Shown here piece by piece: positions 35,601-50,600 of a stretch of DNA of 64,000 nucleotides (its first letter is position 1; every line of letters begins with the position of its first letter). Below the pieces are notes generated by a model. The model had not been told where the DNA came from and did not search any database. It worked only from the letters and a program-made list of their open reading frames with translations. Source of the stretch: Micromussa lordhowensis (taxonomy: Eukaryota; Cnidaria; Anthozoa; Scleractinia; Lobophylliidae). Both the position numbers and the translations under genes were made by a program. Location: NCBI GenBank assembly GCA_964020085.1, contig OZ026606.1, positions 14,418,609 through 14,482,608 on the forward strand, in the 5' to 3' direction.

Positions 35601-38600
35601 AGATGACTTCCTCACGATGGGTCCCCCGGCCTCACCGGTTTGTTACTTGGCCTCCCCCTTCACCCGGACAAGCTGGAGGGTCCATCTACATGTCTGTCCA
35701 TTCTAGGCATCGAGCTTGACACTATCAGGCTGCAGGCGCGGCTCCCCACTGACAAGAGAGAGCGCATCGTCACTCTACTGAAGTCCTGGTCTGGCAAGCG
35801 CTTCTGCAGGCGGCGGGAGTTAGAGTCCCTTATCGGCCACCTCCATCATGCTTGCAAGATCGCTCCACAGGGCCGTACCTTCCTCCGTCGCATGATTACC
35901 CTTCTGTGTACTTTCAGACGTGATGATCATCCCATTCGTCTGAACCAGGAATTTCACTTGGACCTTACGTGGTGGCGCGAACTTTTCCAAAGGTGGGACG
36001 GGCTCAGCTTCTTCCTGATGCCTGAATGGGCTCCCCTCCCGGATTTTCAAGTTTCTTCTGACGCTGCTGGCACGCTGGGTTTTGTGCCATCTTCCAGCAT
36101 CAGTGGTTCTGCGGTCCATGGTCGGCATGTCAGCTGCCCCTGTCTATTGCGTACAAGGAGCTATTTCCCATTGTTGTGGCTGCACACTTGTGGGGTCCTC
36201 AATGGTCTTGTAGGCGGGTCGAGTTCCTCTGTGACAATGAGTCGGTGGTGGCTGTTCTGTCTGTGGGCACCTCCCGAGACCCCAAATTAATGGTTCTGTT
36301 GCGTTTTTTAGCGTTGTTGGCGGTGCGTCATTCATTTTCCTTTAAGGCCTCCTCTGTTCCCGGGAAAGCTAATCCTGTTGCCGACGCTCTTTCACGCTTT
36401 CAGTTTCAGTGATTCAGACGCCTGGCCCCTCAAGCAGACCTTGCTGCGACCCCGGTTCCTCCGGATCTCCTCGAAGTCCTGCTGGTCACTTGACAGACAG
36501 GTGCCATTTCTTCCTCTCCCAGGGCCTCGCTCCCTCTACGTGCCGGGTGTACCAGTCCGCTCAGCGTCGCTACGTTGATTTTTGTCGTCTGGATGACCGT
36601 CTTGCCTTGGTTTCTTTGGTTTCCTGCGTGCGGGTGAATTTACATCTAATTCTCCGTTTGATCCAAACGTTCACCTTGGGGTCAGTGATGTGCAGGCCGA
36701 TACATTGCAGGATCCTACATGTTTCCAAATTCACATAAAGTGCTCTAAAACGGATCCCTTTCGGGTTGGCTGCAACATCTACATTGGTCGAGGCAGTAAC
36801 GTCGTCTGCCCAGTGGTAGCGTTGGGCAATTTCTTGGCTGTGCGAGGCCCGTCCCCAGGGCCATTATTTTGTTTCGCGGACGGTCGTCCCTTGACTCGCC
36901 AGCTGCTGTCTTCTTCAGTTCAGTCACTTCTACATTCAGCAGGCTACCCGGGTCATTACTCAGGCCATAGCTTCCGGATTGGTGCTGCAACCACCGCGGC
37001 TGCCCGGGGAGTGCCTGATCATCTGATCAAAACGTTAGGTCGCTGGTCTAGTGACGCTTATCAACGTTATATCCGCTCACCAGCTGGCTCTCTTAGTGCG
37101 GTTTCCAGTCTCTTAGCGTAGCAGGTATTGTGCTTACGGGCTTTCTTTTGCCTGGGTTGGGTGCCTCAGGTCTGGCCCCTTGGGGGGCTGTGGCTCTTGG
37201 GCCACGAGCCCTCCCTCCCTCCTCCCCCTTTTATTTCATTACAATGTTTATTATTGTTTATTATTGTTATTATTCCACTGAGCTCCCAGCTCTGTGTGAC
37301 GGGTGCTTGGGCTGGGGCTGGGTTTGGCGGGCGGGGCTCGTGGCTGGGTTGCGGGTAGGGCAGGCTTTTGGGATGTTCTTGCTACCTGGGTTTGGGGTCG
37401 GCAGCTCCAGCCCCTGGGTACCTGGGCACCCAACCTCCATGTGCGACTCAGGCGTTAATATACCTCTTACTAACCTTGTCTTCTCGGTCGGTACTGTAAG
37501 TTACAGATCCTCAATCCACCTCAATCCTTCATCAGTAAGCCACAATGTAGGGTAAAGTTTTAAACTTCAACTTGCCATGAAAGTTAAAGACACTTGGTGA
37601 TAAATCACAAAACATTTTGGCAACAAAAACAGCTTTATATTTTAGCAGGCCGTACACTATAACACTGTCTGTTAATGGACCCTAGTCAGCCTCTGCCATT
37701 TTCAATGCCATCAAAATTATTGATTGTCTAGTTATTTTTGATTTCATGGCAATTTTATCACATTTGTGTGAGCATATCCAAATCACTTATGTCCAGGATA
37801 TATTTTTTTAAATTTTTATTTACCCTGAATTTTCCGCGGGAGGATGTCCTCAGATCCCCCTAAAGGGGACCGCCTTCAGAGTTCCGTACCTTTAACCACA
37901 TCTGCCCCAGAAACTCTTACACTTCATTGTTCTTAACAGGTCCAGATGTCTCAAAGTGATTCTTCAGCTGGAGAGCAGAGTGAAAAACAGAAAAAGATTG
38001 AAACTGTACCACATTTGAGCAACTTGAATGAGGATCCTATGCTGTCTAGGGTGATTGATCATTTCTTGGAACAAGGTACATAAGAGTCAATTGACATCCT
38101 GGTGCAAATGAGACTAGTCCTACTACTCATTCCTCGAGTCTTCATTCTTTACCACGCAAGCTTTATGAAATAAGTGACTCTTTAGATTTTTGTTACAGGC
38201 TGGCTTTTGATTGCTTCTTAAAGCAGTGTCCAGTAAAGCACTAGTGACTCAATTATTGAGTCTCATTTATGTAAGCTACACATATGTATGGAGAGCCATT
38301 TGTGCCAAAATTACAAATGGCTAGCGTAAATCTACAATCGTTAGTGCAGAATTACCAATCGTTGGTGTTAATCCACAATCGTTAGTGCAGAATTACAAAT
38401 GGATAACGTAAACTCTACAATCGTTCGTGCAGAATTACCAATCGTTGGTGTTAATCTACAATCGTTATTGCAGAATTACAAATGCATAGTGTAAATGTAC
38501 AGTCCTTAGTGCAGAATTACCAATCGTTGGTGTTAATCTTCAATCGTTAGTGCAGAATTACAAATGCCTAGTGTAAATCTACAATCGTTGGTGCAGAATT

Positions 38601-41600
38601 ACGAATCGTCGATGTTACAACGCTACCCTTCAATCGCTGGTGCTAATATCGATTAATTATCGACTCGCAATCTTTGGCAACCAATCAAAACTTGTAAAAG
38701 AACCGGTCAGTAAAAATATGGACTGCGGACTACGGACTACGGACTACGGACTACGGACTACGGACTACGGACTATGGACTGGGTATAAAACACGGACTCA
38801 GGTATAAAACGCGGACTAAGCATTACGGACTAGGTGTAAAATATGGACCGAGCATAACAGACTCGGCATAAAACACGAAGAAAGGTGCTGCATTGAATAA
38901 ATTCTAGCACTAACGTTTTCAGAAATAGAAGCTACTTGTAATTATAAAAGTCTCATTTCCCGAAAGTGTCCGCTCATACAGGTTCCTCCATTCTCGATTG
39001 CCGAGAAAAAAAAAAGAAGACACTGAAAGTCACAGAATTGACGAGCTGTATGAATTTTCGATTAAATGTTTTGAAAGATCAACAGTCGAGAGATTTGAGG
39101 AGAATTCGAACGACATCTGTCTATTCATACGATAATGTAATTCGTTATTAAATAAATACACATAAATACGGCCATAATGAGGAACAAAAAGTTGATAAAT
39201 AGAAGAAACGACATTACACAAGGATGGCAGTTCTGCACTCCTTGATATCGCCTTGGAAAAGGAAGGGGAAAAAGGAAAAAAACAGTTCTTCCAATACAGG
39301 CTATTCAGATTTGGTCTCGGTCCATATTTTACACCTAGTCCGTAATGCTTAGTCCGCGTTTTATACCTGAGTCCGTGTTTTATACCCAGTCCATAGTCCG
39401 TAGTCCGTAGTCCGCAGTCCATATTTTTACTGACCGGTTCTTTTACAAGTTTTGATTGGTTGCTAAAGATTGTGAGTCGATAATTAATCGATATTAGCAC
39501 CAGCGATTGAAGGGTAGCGTTGTAACATCGACGATTCGTAATTCTGCACCAACGATTGTAGATTTACACTAGGCATTTGTAATTCTGCACTAACGATTGA
39601 AGATTAACACCAACGATTGGTAATTCTGCACTAAGGACTGTACATTTACACTATGCATTTGTAATTCTGCACTAACGATTGTAGATTAACACCAACGATT
39701 GGTAATTCTGCACGAACGATTGTAGAGTTTATGCTATCTATTTGTAATTCTGCACTAACGATTGTGGATTAACACCAACGATTGGTAATTCTGCACTAAC
39801 GATTGTAGATTTACGCTAGCCATTTGTAATTTTGGCACAAATGGCTCTCCATACATATGCAAAATTTGCATGATGGCGTTATTTGACTACAACTACCGAC
39901 ACAATCCTTCACTTTTTCTGTTTCTTATACTTATTAGGGCAATTGTTATTAAAACCCCACTGGGTCTTCACAATTTAAATAATAAAGAAGAAACGAAAGG
40001 AATTCTGGTAGTTGTAGTCAAATGATAACAACATGCAAATCTTCTATTCATTCCAATCAGAATTTTGTAGCGTCACTTGTTTCCTGACCACTGGTCAGGG
40101 GAAACTAAGGCTCTTGGTACATAGTTGGAGTAGTCTGAGATTGAATTTCAGGTAAAAGAAAACCTTCATGAGACAAATCATCTAGACAGGTCTTTGTGCT
40201 TTTTTATCTCGGACTAGTTTGGAGAGTTCAATAATATGTCAGTTGGAATTAAGAGATGTTGTCTTTCTAACTTTATGTACAACAATTCAACTATTTAGAA
40301 CCCACTGTATACCTTAGGCTAGCCTGTCATCTGGCATTTTGGCTTCCAGTACTTATACCTGATTTACTTTCAAACTACATTCTAAACCAATGTCTGTTCT
40401 TTCTAGTGGAGACGAAGATAGGAAGAAAAGATGCAGATCCTGCACCCAACATCCCTCTTACTGGCCTGAGGTGAGTATGCTAATAAAAGGAGCTGCGCTG
40501 TGGATATTTCATTGTGTCCTGTCATGCTCTACATACTGGGAATTGATAGTTTGAATTTGGCCTTGTATCATTTGACAGTGACATATTAAAAAGTGTGCCT
40601 TTGAGTTACTTTGCACTCCAGGCTAGACCCTAAATAATGCTATCGACTAGGGAAATCACTGTGCAATGGATCTTGGGTAGTTTGCTTTGTTGACACCTAT
40701 CCACTAGATTTTGATTTATTCACTTCTATAAAATAACTGAGCCACTACGTGCACTCTCATTGGTCAATAGGTGTGTTTAGATGAGAGTATGTAAGCACGG
40801 TTGTGATGTTTTAGATTCGCGCATATTTTTGAGAATTATTTTATAAAAGCAATAGAGCGCTTTTTCCGTGTTTACATAGCCTCATCTAAACACTTGTAGG
40901 GTTGGGAGAATTCTCTAAAATTATGCAAACCCTTGACTTTGTCTCAGGTTTGCATAACTGTCTCGAATTCTTCCAACCCTCCTCGTGTTTAGATGAGGCG
41001 ATACGAAAAAGTGCTCTATTGCTTAAATAGTAGATAGCATCTTTTGCACAACTTTACTCCAGTACTTTACTCCGGTTTTCATAGAATGACGCAACTAGAA
41101 GTATTAATTTTGCCCCCTGAATAAGATGGTAATCTATTGTAGGTTGCTCCCCCCTCCCTGCCCCCTCCCAGCCTGGGATTGACCCATACCAAGGGGTACA
41201 AGCGGGTGTCAGCAAATTATTATGAGGACCGGCATCTCTTTTGGGGTGAAGGTGGAGAAGAAATTCTACCACAAGTAATGTTTCATGCTGCAGAAATCTT
41301 GCTTGGACTTTTGTGTGCTGTCAACTGACTTCCTGCTTGGTATAAAACTATTAGTTGATTTTATTTTTCTCATCACTTTACAGCATTTTAAAGCAACATG
41401 CACTGATAAAAACAGCTAATTGTGAAATAACCATTGAGCCTGCGTCACCGGGTGCCAAGACAAAGGTGAATGGAATGCCGCTAACTGGAGAGCGTGTTCT
41501 CAAACATTGTGACAGGATTTTATTTGGTAAGCTGCACAGAGTACATTACAAAAGCTTTGTAAATCCACAAGGGACAGTAAGGAAAGATAGAAAAAGGAAA

Positions 41601-44600
41601 GAGCAAGAGTTTAGTAAGATTTATTTTATTTCCAAGTTGTCTATTTGATGTTAATAGACAAATCAAAATTTAATCATGGTATTGTTACATTCAAATAAAT
41701 TGAAAAAACAAATTTTATTTTTTTGTTAATTAAAGACCGTTGTAGTTATAAGGGTTGTATAAACTGATTTTATCATTGCCTCAAACTACTGTTCTAGGAG
41801 CAAAACTGTGAGTTCATAGGGTTTTCAAAATGTTTGAAACTGTTTGTCTTGTTCCAGGTTCCAATCACATGTACATTCTGGTAAACCCAGCCAGCACTGA
41901 GAAAAGTGAAGGAACTCCTGATAATGTTGACTGGGAGTTTGCACAAAAAGAGATTGCCCAAGCTAAAGGTTTTGCCACTGGATTTGGATCGGGACTTTCC
42001 AAAGGTAATCGTCTTAGTTTTTAAAATGAGCATTTTCCAGTTGTGGGAAGGTGCTGTGGCCTAATAGACAGATTCAGCTAACAAGTTTACATCCATTTTG
42101 CCACCCAGTTCAGACCATTTGACAATTGTTTGGGATGTTACCATTGTGTAATTTGCCACACCCAGCTGATCGTACAGGACGTACGTACAAACAGGACAAT
42201 AACATTGTAACCCCCAAATGAATCATCACATGTTCTGAATTCGGTGCAACAAGGACGTAACATGCTAGCCGAATCTGTCTATGGTAAGTGGACTGGACTC
42301 CTAATCAAGAGAGTCATAATACTTGATGATATACTCCTACATGTACTCACTTTATACCATGGGAACTGGAGATACAACACTGTAAACACCAGCCTGTTAG
42401 GCCACTAGAGTCAAATTGAGACTTGAACAAGGTTCTTTTTCCATTTTAGCACAAATGATGGGTGTATGGAAATAGAACGTGTTTGTCAATTATAATTCTA
42501 TGTTTCAGGCATGTGTTTGGAGTAGATTTTGTGTTCAGCCAAATTAGTTTTGATGTAAGTGGTGCTAACACAGGTGATGGCAAAAATGATGTTTTATGTT
42601 TTTGTTATTCTGACCAACAGACCAACAGAGAGCCCAGGAACAGGTGTTAGAATTGCTTCCCATGGTCAGTGAAGTAAATGCTATCAGTGAAGAACTCAAC
42701 AAACACAAGTATGTCCAGAGAAATGTTTATTTTACTAACACTGGCCTGTTAGCAGGCTTTTATTTGTCTCCTTGCTTTGCTGATCATGTGCTTGAACCCA
42801 AAATGAAGCTGGCTTAGTGCTAAATTAGTTCTTGCATTTGCCTTTTTTGCCTTTTTTGCCTTTGTTGGACAGAGGAGGCATCGTGACCAACTAGAGATAC
42901 TCTTGTTTCTTTCATCCTAGGACCTTTGAAGTGATTTTAATATCAGGAGCAGCTCAAGGAGGAGATTCGGAAACCAAGTAAGTTCCAGGTGTTGTTATGT
43001 AACACACTTAACATCACTAACTATTTATTAACCGAGAGTGAGGTCTTTTCAGGAAAATCTCAGACGGAGACCTTGCAATATTGACCGAGAGATAGAGAGG
43101 TCAATACGGTAGGGCAGAGGTTTGAGATTTTCCTGTAAAGACCTCACGGTTTAAGGTTAATACAGTAAGTTGTTTATTACATGGCTTTCTGCTTTGCTTT
43201 TGCAAGCATGTGGGCATTACAGGAGAATAATGCCCTACAATTAGCCGGTCAGAGTGTGTGTTATATCGGCTACAAGAACTAGCCATAATATAATAAACAA
43301 CAGTACTACAAGACCCGTTATTGCATGGTACTGGGACTTATTTTGCCCTGACTCCAAACATGAACATCGGAAGAAAATGGGAAAAGTTATCATAAACTCA
43401 GTTTGAAAGAAAGTCTTGCCCAAAAGCTTGGGCTTAAGGGATTTTGCATCTTTCTTGGCAAGTGGACTTGCCTAATTGGGCAAGTGAACTTTCCTGGTAA
43501 GTTTTTGAGTAATTTCAAGTTAAAGAAGTACTGTAAGAGAAGAAATTTTGAAGGGCCTGTGTGGTTCGATCAAACTAGGTTTTCACACCATGTTTCAAGG
43601 GGGCAAATTAATAGACAATGATGTTCGTCATTCCTTCAAATGATATATTCCTTACTTTACACAAAAACCAAGCATTTATTATTAATAATAGAGTCAGATC
43701 AATAGACCTGACTTGTGGTCTTAAGGGTTCTGATCTCAATAATTTATTGATTGAGTTCCAATGCTGAACAACCACACCCTTCCTGAGAGAAGTACTTATT
43801 AATCTATGCTATAAATTATTTTTAGTGTACATCAATTAGTTTAGCTACATGTAGTTTAGCTACATTTAGGAATTTGGTGGTTGATAGTTTCAGAGTAGAT
43901 AGAAAGAATATTAATATGTCTGATTTGCCTTTAGTTATGGTAGGTGAGGGAGGAGGGACTCAGAATTCTTCAGTCATCATGAGTAGGTCACGCAATCTCA
44001 CCCTACATATTATCAACCTTTCTTCTTGTCACGCAATCTCTCTTCCTGAAGGAAACTTGCTGTAATGAAGCAAAGTTGATTTGCAGAGTACAGATAGGCA
44101 TGACTAATCACTCAATATTAGAAGAAGGCTGATACATATTGCTCATTATTTTGGTTTTACCAAATTTGGAAATCAAAGCTTATGGTTTGCCCTCAGAACT
44201 GAACCCCCAGAAGGGTCACACATGCAAATTAAAAAAGGTTGCTGCAAATTAAAAATTTTACCTGCAAATTAAAAATGTTGCTGCAAATTAAAAATAGTAC
44301 ATGCAAATTAAAAATTGCACATGCAAAACTAAAGATATTACCTGCAAATTAAAATATAGTACATGCAAATTAAAATATAGTACATGCAAATTAAAATATA
44401 GTACTGTACATGCAAATTAAAAATGAAAAGTCCTGCGCGCGCAGTATGACTGATGAGGACCTGGTTCGAGCCGTGCGACCTGGCCTACAGCCTTCGTTTC
44501 ATCCATGTTTGGCGGGAAAGGAAGACCTGCTAGTTCAGCTTTTTGCAATGATGTTTTGCTCCTTCTTTACAATACAATAATTTATTTGCATTTCCTTGTG

Positions 44601-47600
44601 AAATAAGGTTACAAGAGATCTATATACATATTTTCTTTTTTTATGATAAGATGTTAAGCAATTTTGAGATTTGTATATACATTGTACAGTCAACTCTCTC
44701 GTAAGCGGACACCCTCGGGAATTGAAAAACGTGTCCGTTAGTAGAGCTGTCCCCTTACGAGAATTATTCCCGTAAGCGGACACCAAAGAAAAATAGGGTG
44801 GATGTCCACTTACGGGAGAGTTAATTAGCGGGTGTTAATTGTGTTTTATTGCGTAGACAAAAATAGCAACTGAAGATATAAAGCGAAACTCTTTATTGAT
44901 GTCAAATGTTAAAACTCGAAAAAATATATATATATTTCTTCTACATTTAACAAACCGAAGAAGTAAAGTAGACCATGACGAACGTGGCCATAACTAGCCC
45001 CTTCACAGACGTTTATTTTTTTCGTAAGATATTGGCGAGTGCGAGAATTATTCCCGTAAGCGGACACCAAAGAAAAATAGGGTGGATGTCCACTTACGGG
45101 AGAGTTAATTAGCGGGTGTTAATTGTGTTTTATTGCGTAGACAAAAATAGCAACTGAAGATATAAAGCGAAACTCTTTATTGATGTCAAATGTTAAAACT
45201 CGAAAAAATATATATATATTTCTTCTACATTTAACAAACCGAAGAAGTAAAGTAGACCATGACGAACGTGGCCATAACTAGCCCCTTCACAGACGTTTAT
45301 TTTTTTCGTAAGATATTGGCGAGCGCCAATATCTTACGAAAAAAAAATGTCCATGAACAGGCCAGGCCATAATTAACGTGACACTACAAATGTTTCGTCG
45401 GACTCTTGTTAATGTCAAACGAACGGACAGCTTGCTTTGCCGCGGACAAATTGAAATTTGTAAAAAGCGATCCCCGCTGTTCTGTTGCTCTGTTAAAGGT
45501 CATATTTTTGTTGATTTATTGCAAATTAAAGACAAATTTCATTGCCAAGAGTCAATTACGTACATGGTGTGTCCGCTTACGAGAGAGCGTAAACAAAAGA
45601 AAAATCCAATTTTCATTTTCAAAAGTGTCCGCATCCGCATACGAGAGAGTGTCCGTTTACGGGAATGTGTAAATAGAAAGTTTGACTGGGAGGTAAAAAC
45701 GGGGATTTAAAAAGCCGTCCATAAGTAGAGCTGTCCGCTTACGAGAGTGTCCGTTAGCGGAGAGTTGACTGTAGTTTAGTAAGGAAATGCCTAGAGCCAA
45801 AATGAACCCTAAGGTTTTCGAGTTTAGCCCTAGGCTTGCTGTGTAAAAATAAAATTCCCCAGAGGATGACGGTATGAGATTGCTCTGAAATATACAAAGC
45901 TTGAGATTTGAACGACATAGTTAATAAATAGAACTACGTATTTCGGTTTTTTAACTTAGCTTTGTTGTTGCTCTTGAACTTGCTTGTGTCCGTTACTGGG
46001 AGTTTCATTTTCGTCTCAAAGTTGTTAAGATCGGATCCAGAGTCAAAGGTGTAAGAACAGCTGCTGTCCGACTGTTTGAGATATATTCTCCCGTTATTTG
46101 TCCAAATGAATTTCCATTCAAGCTTTTTCTTGATCTTGTTTACTGCCCCGAATAACTTTTTTCGGAAGGGTGTTAGGGACTCTCCAATTTCTGTGGCGAA
46201 AAATGTGTGACTGCTACAATCTTTTGCCATAAATGTGGAAAAATGATAAGCTTGAGTGCGGATAAGGAGAATGGTTCTCCGAGTGGTGTACAGAAGACGG
46301 CGGCGACAGCATCAAAGCCGCTCTTAACCTTCGCAGCGTTCCGATCGAGGAAGGAAGACGATCGTTCAAAGTATTTCAAGCCATCTGTAGCAAAAAGGCT
46401 GAAAAAGGAACCGGAAAGGGTTGAAAAGGAAGTTAAAATTCAAGTTGGAATTGAAGCGTGGCGTCACACTCCCACTGTCTGTATCACCCAAAATCAATGC
46501 TGAGGATTTACTAAAAAGGGCTGTGGACAAACATAACCACTTTAACAACAACTTAATTTCTTCCACGCTTCCATCATCGTATAGACTGTTGTACCATGAC
46601 AAATCTGAAGTGAAAACTCTTCCAGGAAGTGATGAAAAATTTGTATTACAACGATACAGAGAAGAAATCGATAAATCATATGGAAGGATAACGTTTTATT
46701 TATGTTCTACGAATGACTATCTGGACAATCTTCTGTACGAAGATGATGATGAAGATGAAAAAAGTTTAGAAGAACCAGTGTTTGTCACCGAAATCCAGCA
46801 CATGCGTTCTCATGACAACGAAAACAGTGACAATGAAGGCAGCCCATCATTGGCAACAGAGGTCCAAGTGACATCATCAGAATCACAAGAAGTGGAAAGT
46901 GGAAATGAAAGGTTGATAAGTTGCCCTATATGCCACTCATTGTTCCCCCTATCAGATATTGAAGAGCATGCTGATCAATGTTCCATGTGGTTGCTCGATG
47001 ATGAGGAACAGCCATGTGACATTCAAAGTTATGGTTGTACTTCCCGTGATGTTGAGAAAACAACAACAGTGCAGGAGTTGACTGGTCACCAACACAAGGC
47101 GGCTTTAAAAGGTAAAATATCTGAATTATCATGACAGCTGCTGTTACGAGACACAAAGCGTCTTACAGTCAGACGAAAGTTTATCTGGCAAGATTTCAAG
47201 GCAGCCATGGAGACTAAAATAGATCCCAAATCATCACTTAAAGTTTTTTTCACTGGGGAGCCTGCTGTGGATGATGGTGGACCAAAGAGAGAACTATTTT
47301 CAGGTAGGATACACGTAAGTCAGGATTATGGATAAACCGGGGAGGGTTACTCCTTATAACGCCTTTACGGGGAGGCTCCACCTGGAAGGGGTACCTTTTT
47401 CAGGCTTGAGGTATATGAAAGGGTAGGGATTTCACTAGTTGACAAAGGGTAGGGAAATCTGTCATTTAAGTCGGCGAAAATGGAAAAACATAAAAACAAG
47501 GTATGTGAAAGGGGTACCATTTGTCAATAAAAGGTATGCTAAAGGGTTACCATTTTTGTTAAAAATGGTATATAAAAGGGTAAGGGGTTGGATCTTGGGG

Positions 47601-50600
47601 TGCAGCCTTCCCGTATAACAATTTGTTAAGTCCCCCTAGGGGGGAATAAAGTAAGAGATGTTTGTTCACTTTTTGTCAATGTAGAAAGTGTTACATGAAT
47701 AGCTCAGTCAGTTCCTCATGTGCTCGTCTCCTGGCAGATAGCTATGCTTGGAATACCCCACTTTCAAAATTAAAGCAATAATACTTTTATCCCACCAAAA
47801 TTTTGCAGAAGCATTTGTAAATGAGTTTCTTTTGCTCAATTCATTTTCATTTGTTTTGTTTTTTTCGCAGAGTTGTTAATCATTGTAAAGGAAAGATATT
47901 TTAAGGATGGGAAACCTGTTAACTCTACAGTGGCTCTGAATGCAGGCGACTTTAAAACATGTGGAAAAGCAATGGGTATGTCCATATTGCAAGGTGGCCC
48001 AGCACCCAACTTCATGTCACCAGACGTGGCATCCTTTCTCGTTGGTGAGCCTCTTTCTCCATCAGAAAACCAGGATCCCTTGCTAAGAACAACTTCTGAA
48101 AGGGTAAATTAGCATCCCTATATACTCTAAGCATAATAATATTATTATTAAAAGTACAATGTTTACCTTAAAATTGTTTAATTTATTGCATTGTACTTTT
48201 AACACATCCACACCTGAACAATGCAAATAAAAGTGCTTCAGTAAGTTAAAAGCCAGAACATTTAACAATACCTTTTCTGCAGGAAATAAACTTTTTCAAG
48301 CTGACATACAAGCACATGTATAAAAAAAGTAATTGTAATCCTTAAGGGCACAGAAGTACACCAATTGCTTTGTGACTTAAGGCACGACATTGTAAGGAAA
48401 AATGTGTTTTACTACGTTCTTGTACTTCTTTTAAAAGAAAAAAAACTCTCAATTTGCATAAATTTTACAACCAAAAATATTCCAACGGAAAAAAAGTCCT
48501 GCAAAGATATAGCAATAAAAAGAAGAATGTGATAGTCATTCAAAAGCATGCGATCTTTAGTTATTTATAAATTTTGGTACTCTTTGCAGACACTGAAGAA
48601 GAGTACAAAAAGAAAAATCCTCTGTAATCTTTGTTTTCAGTTATCAAAGGCCACAACAGATGACCAATTGAGAGCTGAACTGACATGTGATGAGGTGCTT
48701 GATGTCCTGGAAAAAGTGGGATATTCAGGCATTCCACAAAAGGAGACTGTTGTTGGAATTCAACATGTTATACAGTAATGATCTTAGTTGTACTTCACTA
48801 ATAATAGACATGTGTTTTATTTACGTGCTTTTTGCATAAAAACACTACTTTTCACTAAGCTTCTTAATACTCTTAAATCACAATACTCCTAGGTCAATTT
48901 GCATCGAAGATCAGCTATCCCGATATCTACCCCAGCTGGTCCAAATTGAAAGTGCCCTGTGTGAATGTGGTATTCTTGGCCACATGAGAAGAGATAAAGA
49001 ACTGTGGAAGCCTGTCTTTGAAAATGGAAATGGTTTTACTATTGCTGCAGATGAATTTCTGGATCAGATCATAGTAAACTTCAGCGAGTCACAGCTTTGT
49101 AGAGATGCAGAGTTTAACACTTACAAGTTCTTCAGTGATTTTATTGAATCCATAGATAATGGAGGTACCTTTTTCTTTTTCATTTGAGACAGAGAATAGG
49201 TAAACCAAGAAGCCCTTACAACAAATGTAAAATAGATTATTGATGGCACCAGAGTGACAAGTACATGTAGGCAGATGTTGTGCCATCAGTTATACATAAA
49301 TGCTTTGGTGATACGTGGGAATTTATAATTTCACATAACATGGCAAATGAAGCCCTTCTGTTACCATGTTTCACTAACATAGATGTACAAGACAACATGA
49401 TTATTTTCCTTTCAAGATCAAAGCCTCCTTTTTCTTTATAGGTGTTGAAGGTGTAACCTTGACAGACTTTCTAAAGTGGATGACGGGTTCTTCAAAAATT
49501 CCACCCTTGGGATTTCCAAAGAAGTTTACACTTGAGTTTGTTCATGGGTGCCTGCAGGGCTGCTGCTGTAGGCCCACAGCATCTACATGTGATCTCACTA
49601 TAAAAATACCTGTCCACATCAGTGATGAGAAGACAATGGAGGAAATGATCACCTCAGCAGTTAAAGATTCGTATGGTTTTGGCATGATCTAGATGAGCTA
49701 TTGGAATTAGTTTTAAGATTTGTGTAACAGGGTTTAAAGAAATTGGTGACTTGCAATAATTACATGCATATTAAATTTCAGCAGATAGACAATAGAGAGT
49801 TCGCATTACCATTTGCACCCCCTAAGAGTTGCTATCATGTTGAATGTTAATATATCAAAAGTGGCCTATTGTCAGTTACATCCTTAATGATGTTTGGTTG
49901 AAGTCAGTAAAAAAAGCTGTTGGCAAAAAATGGGACATACTTTAATTACCACAATTTAGCAAACGTTTTGTTACAACCATATGTCCTGTCAATTTTAGAC
50001 ATTTTTTTATATTATTGTCCCTAAGTGTTGCTATGAAATATAGCTTTCTGTTTTATCTACTATCAGTGTTTCCATGGTGAATTATTGCAGACAAGGTACA
50101 ATCACTTTATGTTGAAATTTCCGATACTGATGTATATGTACAGTGTAACCTTAACAGTGCTGTAGCCACCAATGCTTTTTCCACCCCTGGAACACAGGAC
50201 AAAGTAAACCTTAAGAAAGTGTGTTTGGGAGGCTACAGCACTCTCTGTGCAATGCCTTTTGCAGTATACTTGAAAGGCATATTCAAACAGACTTCATATG
50301 CAACTTCGTGTTTAAAAAACTTGTCAAAGTTCATGAATTGATGTCAATTTCTAACAAAAATGCTCCTTCCATTTATTTACATTAAACATAAACATTTTAA
50401 TTGTTGGAATAAATTGAAAGCATTTTCAATTGAGGTAGGAAGCTGCAGGGCCTCATGATCAACAACATAGTCGAAATACTCTTGATATAAGTCACCTTCG
50501 CGATCACTGGGTTGTGTGTCCAGCAAATGCTGCTCCATTTCTTGGATTTTGGGGTTTTTGGCCCACTTACACTCAAAAGCATTTGACCTGTGTGGTAAGT

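Larger units (their letters stand above)
33140..37452 (+). mobile_element. DIRS-type (tyrosine recombinase) retrotransposon, decayed
   Basis: Order is gag-like ORF, reverse transcriptase, RNase H, tyrosine recombinase, as in DIRS/PAT/Ngaro elements, with no integrase or aspartic protease. The left limit is the pogo right end and the right limit the start of a MITE fragment. I could not find the split or inverted terminal repeats that would define the subgroup. At least three frameshifts and a deletion make it non-autonomous. Confidence 0.75.
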
